Positions 1 to 10,690 of a stretch of DNA of 64,000 nt are shown in pieces. The translations under genes and the position numbers were made by a program. The first letter of the stretch is position 1. Every line of letters starts with the position of its first letter. The notes under the pieces are model-generated. The model was given only the letters and a program-made list of their open reading frames with translations. It made no database searches and was not told where the DNA came from. Origin of the DNA: Silurus meridionalis (taxonomy: Eukaryota > Chordata > Actinopteri > Siluriformes > Siluridae); NCBI RefSeq assembly GCF_014805685.1, contig NC_060911.1:7498712-7562711 (forward strand), in the 5' to 3' direction.

Positions 1-508
1 CTGTATCACTGTGAGGGTGTAAATAACCCCTGATACTCTTCACTCATAACTCAGTAATACTGTAGTCAGAAGTAAAGCAGAATGAACACATCAGAAGTCT
101 GATATCTTTGAGTGTCAGTGTGATGGAGAGTTTAAATCCCAGCTCTCCTCAGCATTGTCCCATGCTCTATCACTGGACATGTTTTACATAAACACCACTT
201 ATATTAACAATTTAAGGTTTTAGTTTAAATAAACACTCATTTCTGTGGGGAAGAACAGCATCATTTTAACATGGCTGAGATGAAGCGCAGAAGGAGAAAA
301 GAACATCAAAGCAGGAGACGGAGTATTACACATCTGCTGGGAAAGACAAACCTGGAAATATATAAATTCAGATAAAGGTAAGGGTCCATTCACACATGCC
401 ATCCTATGTTCCTTTTGACCTAGACTGCTTTCATTAACAGACAGGGCATTAGGATAAAACTGGTGTGAAGTTCACGACTGGATTAATATTTCATTTTTTC
501 TTATTCAG

Positions 509-603
509 GGTGTGGAGTATTCAGTTCAGTCCCTTTTGATGAGGGAGACCTCTTTAACCTCGCAACAGCAGACACTCTGGCAATCATCGAACACAGTAAA
601 CAG
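509..603 (+). other. Exon-like block, phase 2 to 0
   Basis: The block is preceded by a pyrimidine-rich acceptor (TTTTTTCTTATTCAG) and followed by the donor CAG|GTAATAT. In its third frame it is fully open for 31 codons, beginning Cys-Gly-Val-Phe and containing FDEGDLFNLATADTLA, which reads like genuine protein. Its length (95 nt) fits two leftover bases plus 31 codons. No family is recognised. The preceding block (ending at 377) would supply the single base needed for its phase in the frame that opens at 284. Confidence 0.4.
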
Positions 604-660
604 GTAATATATATTTTTTTTACAGTTGTGAAATTATATTGAGCTCTTATTATATCTTAT

Positions 661-1313
661 AAATCTGTATGTAGTGTGTATGCCTGAGACCTGTTTCATT
701 GTATATCAGGGCTTTAGTGATTTACATGTGTTTTGTGTTTATTGGCGTGTGTATGTAACAGACATGGTTTAGCAGTACACTGGGTATATGGGGACGTTGT
801 TGTAATGTGATAGTCAATGTACATAAGCAGCTGTGTGTATAGTGTCTGACAGAAACCTGGTCTCGAGGGACTTCACTTTATAAAGTTATTGTATGAGCAC
901 CATATACTTTATTAAATTAATTTCTCTTAAATTTGCATCTTATAGATGTAGACTTACTGACTATTGTACTTCCTCATCCCTCAGAGGTAAGGGTTTGTTA
1001 CAGAAGCACCACATAGCAGATTTGTTGTACCTTGTAGTAATGTGATAGTCAATGTACATCAGCAGCTGTGTGTATAGTGTCTGACAGAAACCTGGTCTCG
1101 AGGGACTTCACTTTATAAAGTTATTGTATGAGCACCATTAACTTTATTAAATTAATTTCTCTTAAATTTGCATCTTATAGATGTAGACTTACTGACTATT
1201 GTACTTCCTTATCCCTCAGAGGTAAGGGTTTGTTACAGAAGCACCAAATAGCAGATGTGACCTGGGTGATTGTATATCATGAGAACAAAAGTGACCCAAA
1301 TATTATAGTATAG
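661..1313 (+). repeat. Duplicated unit 1, two 235-bp tandem copies
   Basis: A block with the word GTCAATGTACAT is present at 813 and again at 1048, exactly 235 bases apart. Each copy continues with the same sequence through CAGAGGTAAGGG (near 982 and 1216). The pair, with flanking sequence starting at GTATGTAGTGTGTATG (667), recurs as unit 2. Copies differ by only a few substitutions and small indels, so the tandem step is recent or homogenised. No transposon ends are visible. Confidence 0.85.
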
Positions 1314-2182
1314 TTAAGGCAGCAATGTTCTTGCTGGGTGTAAATAATATACCATATATACAGTGTGCTTTGCTAATGTACTGTATATACAGTGCATAAA
1401 ATCACCCCAAAAGCCTGACATAGACCTTATAGAGTATCTGTAAAATGCAATAGTAAAGGAAGTGGCAGATTGTTGTTGCTCTAATAAAAATAAAAAGGAA
1501 TATTTGTTGATTCAATCTTGGTGGAAACTACTGGAATTTTCACAGAAACAGTTTTATGCATAGTCATTTGTAGAACTAGCAGTTCTGCAAAACCTAGTAT
1601 GTCGGACTAAATACTAAGACCTTGTTTGCGATTGTTAATAATACAATTGCTGGTGATCCAAATGCTTTTTTTTTAAATATTTCTAAACATACCAATCTGT
1701 TTTAAATTAAATGTTTTGTGTAAAACTTAGTTTTATGTATCTTTTGAAATTAATGTCTTGGTTTGATATGGTTGCTAATGCAGTAAAATTAATTGCATTA
1801 AAATGTGACTTAAGTATCAAATACATTCTAGGGCTACTTAATGTTTATAACAAATGTGAGAAAGATTTCTTGTTTCTGTTTTTAGAATGTAGCTGAAAAC
1901 ATTAGAGGTTACTGCAGTAGATGAGTTGGAGGCTGCTGATCCAGGAGAAGAGTGAGAAAAGGTAATTTATAAAAATCATATTCTGATTATTTATTCCCAA
2001 AATGTTGCAGGTACTTTGCATTGTTTTAGTATGTTTTTATCAGTACGTATTGTCTCTCTTAGTCACTGGGAGAGATTGACTGGATGGGTGAACACTATCT
2101 GTGAACCATGTCTTGAGATCAAAATGACTGAGATTTTGTGTGCAGTTTTAGGTGCTGGGGTTAGGATTGAGTTAGTCTGTGT

Positions 2183-2905
2183 GTATGTAGTGTGTATGGC
2201 TGAGACCTGTTTTATGAGAACACTGTGTCTAATAAGGACATGCATAGACCATCATGTAAGAGTCCTCTACCAAAGGAGTATTAGTGTGTCCGTGTGTTTG
2301 ACAAATACATGGTATATCAGGGCTTTAGTGATGTACATGTTTAGTGTTTATCTGAGTGTATATGGAACAGACATGGTTTAGCAGTACACTGGGTATATGG
2401 GGACGTTGTCAATGTACATAAGCAGCTGTGTGTATAGTGTCTGACAGAAACCTGGTCTCGAGGGACTTCACTTTATAAAGTTATTTTATGAGCACCATTA
2501 ACTTTATTAAATTAATTTCTCTTAAATTTGCATCTTATAGATGTAGACTTACTGACTATTGTACTTCCTTATCCCTCAGAGGTAAGGGTTTGTTACAGAA
2601 GCGCCACATAGCAGATTTGTTGTACCTTGTAGTAATGTGATAGTCAATGTACATCATCAGCTGTGTGTATAGTGTCTGACAGAAACCTGGTCTCGAGGGA
2701 CTTCACTTTATAAAGTTATTGTATGAGCACCATAAACTTTATTAAATTAATTTCTTTCAAATTTGCATCTTATAGATGTAGACTTACTGACTATTGTACT
2801 TCCTTATCCCTCAGAGGTAAGGGTTTGTTACAGAAGCACCACATAGCAGATGTGACCTGGGTGATTGTATATCATGAGAACAAAAGTGACCCAAATAGAT
2901 TATAG
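2183..2905 (+). repeat. Duplicated unit 2, two 235-bp tandem copies
   Basis: This is the second instance of the pair in unit 1. GTCAATGTACAT occurs at 2408 and 2643, again 235 bases apart, and both lie exactly 1595 bases from their counterparts at 813 and 1048. Its left part carries an extra roughly 100 bases compared with unit 1. The last copies of both units (1128-1313 and 2723-2905) share an open frame of about 60 codons, but the frame ends differently, so I do not call a gene. Confidence 0.85.
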
Positions 2906-3302
2906 TTAATGCATCATGCGTATTATTATATTGCTGGGTGTCAATTATATGGGTGCAAATTAATAGAGAGCCAAAAGATTATGAAAAGTAAAAAAATATT
3001 TATATATTGTTAATTATGTCCAAATGATAGTCCAAATGTGTTAACCTGGTTAAGAAGATGCTACAGCCAGGCTTACATTGTCTGATTTTTGGAATAACTC
3101 CAATATTTTACTGCTGTCTGTACATCAGATAGTCAGTGGAATGCGAGCGTAAATTTGAAACGTTAGTGAAGCTAAATGTATGTTTAAAATCAAAAATGCT
3201 TTGAGAATCTAATTGGTTTGTGTCCAGCCTAAAGGGAGGTAATAGCCATTAAAATATCCCTGGACAGGTCCATATAAAAGCATTTAGTTTTGTCTATTTT
3301 AG

Positions 3303-4016
3303 ATTACCATTGTAAAGGGCCAATCTAAGCCTAAGAAACAGGATTCAAAAGAACTTTGTGAAAAGACAAAAAAGTAAGGTTGCCTGATAGACATTATTTT
3401 TGTCATAAGAAATTCTGTTAAATAATTATAAACTGAGTATTTGTTTTGGTTATGTTTTTAAATATGTACTGAACAGTATCTTACAATAACAAAAACAGTT
3501 CTTGAACAAAAGAAAATATGACAAAGGTTTATATTGATAATTTGTATATCATATTACTGTTCAGTAGAATATACAAAAACCTTGCTATTTTATCACCTCA
3601 GCTTTGAAATTAAAGGTATGCATTTAAATTGTAAAATTGAGTCCTTGATATGTCCTGTGTAGAATTAGGCTAGTATTAAGGCATCAAGATAAATTGGTGA
3701 AAATCTTTAATGTTATGATTATTCAAATCGATGAGCTTTTAGTTACAAACGAAACATACAGTAGTATTAATTTTTGCATCTGCTTTTAAGATAAACTCAA
3801 CATTGATGCTAGTGATGGAAGTGACTCTGAGAGTGGGGCTGATGCTGCGAATTTGGATGCTTCCTGAAGACACCAGCACAGATCAGTAGGTTTTCTAACC
3901 TGTTCTAACCATGTTTAATATGCGCCATAATATGTCAGTCCACACTGCTAATGTACTCAATGATGATTTCTTTTTTACAGGGATGTGAAGCAATCGGACA
4001 CCAGAAGAGGAAAATG
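3303..4016 (+). other. Three exon-like blocks with introns
   Basis: Block 3303-3373 has acceptor TCTATTTTAG and donor GTAAGG and is open only in frame 1, giving a Lys-rich peptide. Block 3791-3885 has acceptor CTTTTAAG and donor GTAGGT and encodes an acidic run (DASDGSDSESGADAANLDAS) that ends in TGA; a one-base shift there would continue into an open frame to the donor. Block 3981-4016 is 36 nt, with acceptor TTTTTTACAG and donor GTTTGC, and is open in frame 1. The mismatch of phases between blocks argues for decay or for mis-chosen splice sites. Confidence 0.3.
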
Positions 4017-4622
4017 GTTTGCGTTGCATTTTTTTAGGTTATGATTTTTCAGGACACTTTTTTCAATATATTAATTAGCAATAAGAATTTATATTACAAA
4101 AGGTAACATTATTCACATTTATTTGCTATTTATAGTCCTAAACAAACCTCTGCCATCATACCTCTTTCACTTACTGTCTGTGGTTATGTTTGCATACACT
4201 CATTGATACAATTGAGTTCTTTCGATGTCCCATCTACATTTATGGCAATAGCAAACTCCCATTCCCAGAGCGACGTAGAAAAAGCTTTGGAGTTCCCATC
4301 AAGAAATGTACACACCAGGCATAACGTTATGATCTTATAACGTTATGACTAGTGATTGAATAACACTAGCTCTTTATTATGGCAGCTGATCGTGGGTGGG
4401 ATTTATTAGGATTGTAATTAGCTTTACAATTTTCCTCATTTTAAATTGGTTTAAGTGTCTTTATGTAATTCATTTGTATATCTAGCTCTCTGCAAGCTTT
4501 ATATAACACTGAGCATTTTGGAGATTTCACTATGCACTAAACATTCAAATATCTAAACATCTTGGTTATCAAATTTCATTTATAATGGGTTTTTGGTTAG
4601 TTTGTTTATGAATATTTTGCAG

Positions 4623-4748
4623 AGACTAAAAACTCTAAAAGAAGTCCCGAAAACTACAAGGAAAGGACTTGTTCTTTTAAGTCACTGATGTCTTGATAGT
4701 GCACCATGCTGTCAAGTCTGTGTTTGTGTGTGTCAGAGGGCCAATAAA
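4623..4748 (+). other. Terminal exon-like block with poly(A) signal
   Basis: After acceptor TATTTTGCAG, an open frame of 21 codons (basic, Lys/Arg-rich) ends at TGA 4686-4688. AATAAA lies 55 bases further on at 4743-4748, followed by a TG/T-rich stretch near 4775-4795, the usual layout of a 3' end. It is in phase with the 36-nt block ending at 4016. Confidence 0.35.
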
Positions 4749-4799
4749 ACATGCCTGTCCCTTCAATACTGTGTGATGTCTTGTTTGTGTATTGTTAAA

Positions 4800-5569
4800 A
4801 CCAATGTCCTGATAAAGCCCGTATGTCCTTACAAACACTATTTTTGTCAGAAGGCGGGACATTCCGAGCAGGTCCTCATATACAACCATAATGTCAGGTC
4901 TTTATATAAATTGTTTAAATTTGTGTAAAGTAATTCTGAAGTGAAATTTGTTTTCCTCAGAGCTGATTAGATTTTTTGACATTTGTGGCATCACTGTAGC
5001 ACAAGGGGAAGGGTGGGTACCTTTAAACCATGGTACAACTTGTTTACCAGGCAAAGTCCACCTAATACATAAAAACCAGTATGTGTGTGTGTGTGTGTGT
5101 GGCGTATATTATTGTAAGAAATGTGCATGTTTAGTTTTCCTTCCCTCCATACTTTTTTCCCTCATCCCTCTTTTGTCTCTGCCTTTTGACATCTGTTTAT
5201 TTACATTCTGCCTGTCTGCTCTTTATTTTTGTTTTTCTTTTGGTTATCCATCTATCACTCCAACCATCCTCCGACCTATTTATCTACCCATGTGTGTGTC
5301 TCTAGAATTGTACAAAATCACCGCACAAATAATATCATAGGATTTAATAATCCCTGTTAAATGACATTGCTGCTTATATACTGATGACAGAGGTGAACAC
5401 AGGTGTGGTTTTGTGTTTGTGTGTTGCACTCTGTGTGTGTGTGTGTGTGTTTCTGTATTTGCTTCACAGCACAGCATATTTTGGCAGGCCAGTCACGAAA
5501 TCCTATTGGCAGCCTCACTTAGTGAAACTGATGGAGCAAATCATACTCACTCAAAAACTCCCACACTAC

Positions 5570-5570
<1 letters not shown>
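4800..5570. other. No gene; low-complexity TG patches
   Basis: Short TG runs at 5082-5100 and 5432-5450 and a pyrimidine-rich stretch at 5140-5280. The open frames here run through these simple repeats and show no protein-like composition. Confidence 0.6.

Positions 5571-5572
<2 letters not shown>

Positions 5573-5629
<57 letters not shown>
5573..5629 (+). repeat. (CA)n microsatellite
   Basis: Uninterrupted AC/CA dinucleotide run of about 28 units. Confidence 0.97.
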
Positions 5630-5630
<1 letters not shown>

Positions 5631-5829
5631 GCAGCAAAAGTGGACATTGACTGCAAAATCAAAACTATTGCAATATAGCCTAGAACTTCCATATAATGAA
5701 TAAATATAAATAAAAGCCTGAGATGGACTGGGATATTATTGACGGTGTATTTCTTCGTATTCCAGGTATAGCCTTTGGTCCATTATGACCCTGATGAATG
5801 AATAAATGAAAGTTAAAAAGAATCCAAAA

Positions 5830-5832
<3 letters not shown>

Positions 5833-5893
<61 letters not shown>
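5833..5893. repeat. (TA)n microsatellite
   Basis: Perfect TA run of about 30 units. Confidence 0.97.
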
Positions 5894-5895
<2 letters not shown>

Positions 5896-5904
5896 GCAAT
5901 GATA

Positions 5905-5974
5905 TTAATTAGAGTAAGTAAGAGTAGGATATACCTTTATTCGTCCCACAGTTACAGCAGCAAAGAAAAGCAAA

Positions 5975-6023
<49 letters not shown>

Positions 6024-6120
6024 GAAATGTATAAATACAAAGAAGAAAAAAAGAGACCATGAGCAAAGTAGTCGCGCAAACAGACATATTGCACACAGGT
6101 AATATTGCACGGTTTTACAA
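5905..6120 (-). repeat. Retroposon 3'-UTR-like fragment with (TA)n
   Basis: The phrase ATACCTTTATTCGTCCCACA followed by ACAGCAGCAAAG, and later ATTGCACACAGGTAATATTGCACGG, resemble the antisense 3' untranslated ends of fish LINE copies, which carry TTATT.GTCCCA and repeated ATTGCAC words. A (TA)n run interrupts it at 5979-6016. Classification is from memory of such repeats and is tentative. Confidence 0.4.
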
Positions 6121-6439
6121 TTTCTGTTATTGCCCATGTGTTATTTAAAATACTTTGTTATCATTGTTATTGCAGTTAAACAGTAATAACAGTGTCTATT
6201 ATGGTGACTGGTTCACTGAGAGCAGCTTTGATTGTAAAGTTTGTTTAACATAAACAAATATAGTAAAACAAAAGGAAAGGTTAAAAAAAAAAGCCATTCC
6301 ACATTGCTCTGTGCTGTGATGTTTGTGTCTCGACATCATTTCCTCTTTTAATTGGATAGGTGTATTTACCCCTTTTCCATGCCCTCTGCCCCAATCCTCC
6401 TTCCTTATTGTTTTTTATCCTCACCATTCTTATATATTA

Positions 6440-6745
6440 GTTCACAGTTTAATTGAATTTGGCCCCTGCGGCTCTTTGCACAGTAACATTCCGATCTCAT
6501 CTCTGCATGCCGTAATTAAGGTCGAAACAAGCGGAGAGGGGCTCAGAGAGATACGGGTCATGTGGGATGCTGCTTTGCTCAAGCCGTTAGGGCCGATGCT
6601 GTTTCGACCGGTCTGTGGACTATTAATCACAGTGACCCAGTATGACAGAGAAATGCTCGCTGCTGGATTTACGTTCCCTCATCTTTGCCCTAAAAATGAC
6701 AGATTAAGTGCCGAAGGGGATCTCGGGGGTTGGTATCAGTGTTCC
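6440..6745. promoter_or_regulatory. Candidate conserved non-coding element
   Basis: A stretch of balanced composition in an AT-rich, repeat-laden neighbourhood. It holds homeodomain-type words (GCCGTAATTAAGG near 6508, CTATTAATCACAG near 6618) and no repeat structure. The plus-strand frame 6323-6748 crosses it but begins in unrelated pyrimidine-rich DNA and has no recognisable domain. Regulatory function is inference only. Confidence 0.25.
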
Positions 6746-6940
6746 TAAGAGAATCCCAAGAGGGTGAATTAGCAACATGCTGTTTTTTCAGCAAAACCAG
6801 AGGAAGTAAACTGAGAGGACCAGGGATGTTAGAAACAGTGGCACAGAATAGCACAGTGCATGCTGTTGTGTATATCAAAATTGTGTAAAACACACAGTAT
6901 AATAGGTAATAATGCTGATTTAATCTTCAACTGGTGAGTC

Positions 6941-6950
6941 TATAATAATG

Positions 6951-7005
<55 letters not shown>
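6941..7005. repeat. (ATA)n microsatellite
   Basis: Near-perfect AAT/ATA trinucleotide run, about 20 units. Confidence 0.97.
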
Positions 7006-7007
<2 letters not shown>

Positions 7008-7087
7008 GAACACAGTACAATTACAGTACTTCAGATTGTCAAATTTTGCCAAATGCATTGACAAAAAAAAAAATAATACAAAAAAGA

Positions 7088-7090
<3 letters not shown>

Positions 7091-7156
<66 letters not shown>
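7091..7156. repeat. (TA)n microsatellite
   Basis: Perfect AT/TA run of about 32 units. Confidence 0.97.
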
Positions 7157-7159
<3 letters not shown>

Positions 7160-7224
7160 AAAATTTAAGATGTTCTTATATACATTTCAGCCCTACATGC
7201 CTGCATTAGTATGTAGTATGTCTG

Positions 7225-7470
7225 TAGTGGGATTGCTTTGGATGCAATGGCATTCAATATTCTCTTCACTTAAACTTGGAGACCCAAACCTGCAGAGCTC
7301 CAGCACAAATTACGTGAAAATATAGTTTACATATTCTGTAGTGGAGTTCAATAGAGTTGAGGTCAGCGCTCTGTTGCAGGCCAGTCAAGATCTTCCTTTG
7401 GGATAAATTTGGAACACTGACTGCACCCCAGGCCTCTTCAGCCTACATTAATACCTGACATCTTCCCAGA
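7225..7470. mobile_element. Tc1-like non-autonomous remnant
   Basis: It contains CTTGGAGACCCAAACCTG (7275-7292), matching the phrase at 63397-63409, and GAGTTGAGGTCAGCGCTCTG...GCAGGCCAGTCAAGATCTTCC (7353-7395), matching 34302-34341. Both phrases are typical of a fish Tc1-like family (inferred from memory). No clean termini are seen, so the copy is old or fragmentary. Confidence 0.5.
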
Positions 7471-7562
7471 AGAATAGAGGTATTCATCATAGCAGGAAAG
7501 AGAACAGTGGCTGACTGGACGTGTAGTTTATGGAGATAATCCTGACACAATGTGCCTAATGA

Positions 7563-7960
7563 TCAATTCAATTCATTTTTATTTGTATAGCGCTTTTTAC
7601 AATGAACATTGTCTCAAAGCAGCTTTACACAGATAATGTGTTGATAAAGAATGAATAAGATGTTGTTTATAAGTGTAAGTTTATTCCTGATGAGGGAGCC
7701 GGTGGTGACTGTGGCGAGGAAAAACTCCCCGAGATGGTATAAGGAAGAAACCTTGAGAGGAACCAGACTCAAGAGAAAACCCATCCTCATCTGGGTTGCA
7801 CCAAATGTCCACTAATTACAGATAAACAATGTTGAGGTGTTCAGTGATGGTGATCAGAAGCAAACTGTAGTCCTGAGTCAGTGTAGCAGACTGTTGACTG
7901 ATCCATTATACATCTCAAACTAAACCAATGTATAGGATATCTGAAATGTACAGCTTAGTA
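7563..7960 (+). repeat. Interspersed repeat, copy 1 (3' end begins TTTATTTGTATAGCGC)
   Basis: It starts with CAATTCAATTCATTTTTATT and TTGTATAGCGCTTTTTACAA and carries a conserved core (CTCCCCGAGATGGTATAAGG to CATCCTCATCTGGGTTGC, about 7725-7800). The same core occurs inverted at 26905-27245 and partly at 32669-32750. It ends in a GAATT-type terminal microsatellite in the sense orientation, a hallmark of retroposons. Superfamily (SINE or L2/CR1-like tail) unresolved. Confidence 0.7.
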
Positions 7961-9464
7961 CTGTAAGATATTTGCTAAAGTCTCCTTCCCCTCTAAAATG
8001 CAATTTGAGGCCAGAAAGAAAAAAAAAACAGAATTTGATCCAGCATGACACAGAAAGGCAGTAGGCTTTAGTGATGTACCTCGCACATTATAAAAATTAC
8101 AGCTGAAGGAAGGAAAGTAACTGAGGGCGTCGTGCAGGACTCATTTCTCACGAGAGCAGGTGTTAAAGTCTCTCATCTCTCCAAGCCTTGAAGCAGCTTT
8201 GTAGGTAAGAGTGAACATGTGTTGGTCCCTTTCCTCCTTCAGCCTCCTGTGATAAATTTATGACCCAGTCTCTGTCACACACCCGTGCCCACACACACAC
8301 ACACACACACACGCACACACACACACTCTGTCTCTCTCTTTCTGACTTGCACTAAATATTTTTTTTTTCTTTCACACACACACACCTTCACCTGTGTATT
8401 AGGCGAAATCTCTTAATAATTACAGTCCTTTGAAAAGGTATTTTCTAATACTAGTACTAATTTTTGTTTTGATATTTTTAGAATTAAATGATTCAAATCT
8501 TCAAGCAAATTTTACACAATTTACAAAATGTGCACAAAGAAAAACCGAGTAAATCCAAAATGCAGATTTTAAATTTTGATTTCATTTAATTCATGGTTCT
8601 GATCTCAAAGACTATTTTTACTGTTAGATTGCAGGACTTTTAAGGAAATGCTATTTTAGTTTTACACCAGATGCAAAAGGATGTATGCCTGGGGTCTGGC
8701 AGGTTTGGACAGCTTTTTTCCCTTTAATAAATTACATAAATGCATTTTGTATTTACTCGGGTTATTATTGTGTTATCTTAAAATTGGTTTGATATGAATC
8801 ATTTAGGTGTGAAACATATGCAAAAAAATCTGGAAGGGGCAAATATTTTTACACTCTACGACATGACCCCTTTTTAGCAGATTTAAAAAAAACTGATAAT
8901 CACACAAAAAAACAATTGCCATTTTTTCCAAGCTGATAAATAATAATTAGTTTAGTGTTACTATTAGCAGCAATGAAAGTGATCATTCAGTGATTGATAG
9001 ACACAAACAAAAAGTGCACAGCAATTAGCTTACTAAAGTAACCATAGTGTGAGGATTAACCAAAGCAGTATTTCCCATGTCCTCATTTGCTCACAAAGAA
9101 CTAAAACCTTAGTGATCACATTGTCCCTTACATGCACACTCTATAAAAGGCCCTTGCCACGTGGTGCGTGATCTCGGTTATTCTTGTCGGTTCACGTGGC
9201 CATTGTTGTTGTTGACTCGGTTGTAAAGCAATGATTACATGCTCAGCCTTTCATTCTACTTTCTTTTGTTATGGACTACTGGGGTGTTTTCTGGCAGAAC
9301 AAGTAGAGATCAAGTATAAAAGTCATCTCAAGGGTTCGTAACATGTCCTGTTGGTATATAAGAATACATAATAACAGGCAGCATTGATGGACCTTTCTGA
9401 AAGTACTCGACAAGAAAAGTAGCCGAAGTGTGAGCACAATTTTCAATATTTTAAATGTTACTTT
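7960..9464. other. No gene recognised
   Basis: AT-rich unique-looking DNA with a (CA)n run at 8290-8326 and a second short CA run near 8374. No exon-like block with paired splice signals and no transposon ends were recognised. Confidence 0.5.
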
Positions 9465-9600
9465 TAATGGCATTTGGCAGATCCCCTTATCCAGAGTGGC
9501 TTAAATTTATCTACAGCTGAGAAGCTATGGGGTTAAGTGACTTGTTCAGGGGCACAGGAGTGGCAGCTTGGTGTGGCTGGGATTTGAACTTCACAGAAGT
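9465..9600 (-). mobile_element. tRNA-type SINE, antisense fragment
   Basis: Read on the minus strand, the end at 9465-9505 gives the common fish SINE tail (CTCTGGATAAGG.G.CTGCCAAATGCC), here diverged. Further in, GTGGCTGGGATTTGAACTTC (9576-9595) corresponds to an inverted B-box-like tRNA-derived segment. Confidence 0.55.
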
Positions 9601-9870
9601 AGGAGTATTAAGAGTAGTAGTGATGATTTGTAGTAGAAGTTGTTGCAGTAGTATTTTCAACACTACTAGTAGTAACTATAGAAGTAGTAGCAGTATTATT
9701 AGCAGTAATAGTGATACGGGTAGTAGTATAGCGGTGTTTACTATTTATTTTTAGTAGTCTTGTATTAGTAGTAGTTGTATTACTATCTGTGATAGTAGCA
9801 TAATATCAACAGTAGTAGAAGTACTAGAAGTGCTTTAGTAGTAATACTATTGTTACTAGCGGTGGTGCTA
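9600..9870. repeat. Degenerate (AGT)n array
   Basis: About 270 bases dominated by imperfect AGT/GTA/TAG trinucleotides. The 75-codon frame at 9527-9754 is an artefact of it. Confidence 0.85.
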
Positions 9871-9894
9871 GTAAATAAAATGAACACTAAGCAG

Positions 9895-10690
9895 AGTTGT
9901 AATGAGTACTTGAAAATCATACTTAACTATTCCAAATTCCAATATGTCTTGAGTAAAAGTATTCGAGTTTCTGATTTAAAGAGTACTTGAGTATTGGACT
10001 CATATTGAATATAGGCTCAAAGATGCATTAGTCTTCAACACATGCTGGTGAAAAGCCAAAAACAGTGAGGTGAGGTTTTATTTCCTAAAATAAGAATCAA
10101 AATGTACATGTGAACAGCGCATTAACCAAAATCAACACAACAGCCTCTTCAACATGCCAGAATGAAACAAAGATCAAACAAGTCATTAAAAAAAAAAGAA
10201 AAGCAATCTTTTAGAAGGGTATCATCAATGAACAAATACATTTCTAGAATCACGTCACAAACTAAAAGAAACATTAGTATTCAATGGACAAATACAATTA
10301 AAGCAAGTCATTTTGGATAAAGTAAAACCAATTTTCCAGAGCTGACCGATTGATGCACCTCTCAGTCTCAAAGAGGGGCAATATTTTTATTCAAATTTAG
10401 CAAAAGCTGGTTCTCAAAGATTTTTTTCGAATTTATTCTAGCTCTGTTTTGGCTAAAAAAGGGCAGCAGTGCTAAAAAGTTGCTCACATGCAGCAGATAT
10501 GGCCAGCGGTGTGTTTAGCCCAGGTGTATAATGTCATTTGTAATGTCAATGTCAATTAAAATAAAGTGAAGTAAAAAGTACACATTGAATCATAAATGTA
10601 GTCGAGCAGAGAGTAAAAGTTGCTTATATCGTTAATACTCAGTAAAGCTAGAAAATTGGCAAAAAAAATACTTAACCCTTACAAAATGTT
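9895..10690. repeat. Probable interspersed repeat, GTACTTGAG-type
   Basis: It opens with repeated words such as GAGTACTTGAAAATC, GAGTAAAAGTATTCGAG and GAGTACTTGAGTATTGG, and ends with GAGAGTAAAAGTTGC and TACTCAGTAAAGC around 10610-10650. Such words are typical of fish non-autonomous DNA transposon relics. Class not determined. Confidence 0.35.

Larger units (their letters stand above)
271..4748 (+). pseudogene. Degenerate multi-exon locus, unidentified
   Basis: Several blocks flanked by AG acceptors and GT donors lie in order on the plus strand: one ending at 377 (donor GTAAGG), then 509-603, 1886-1961, 3303-3373, 3791-3885, 3981-4016 and a terminal block from 4623 with a polyadenylation signal AATAAA at 4743-4748. 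Some blocks read like real protein, such as 509-603 and the acidic Asp/Ser/Glu-rich stretch in 3791-3866. The frames do not join cleanly. Block 1886-1961 needs a one-base shift to stay open, 3791-3885 switches frame near a TGA at 3864-3866, and the phase between 3303-3373 and 3791 does not match. The first ATG at 271 gives an Arg/Lys-rich 34-codon frame that stops just before the first donor. I do not recognise the family. It may be a decayed duplicate gene, a transposon-derived gene, or chance splice-like blocks. The gene may begin left of the window. Confidence 0.35.

Noticed and set aside
4948..5340. 130-codon frame
   Set aside because: Runs through a GT repeat and pyrimidine-rich DNA, with no motif or splice context.
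6323..6748. 141-codon frame as a gene
   Set aside because: Starts in a pyrimidine-rich stretch, has no motif, and an antisense frame is also open; regulatory DNA fits better.
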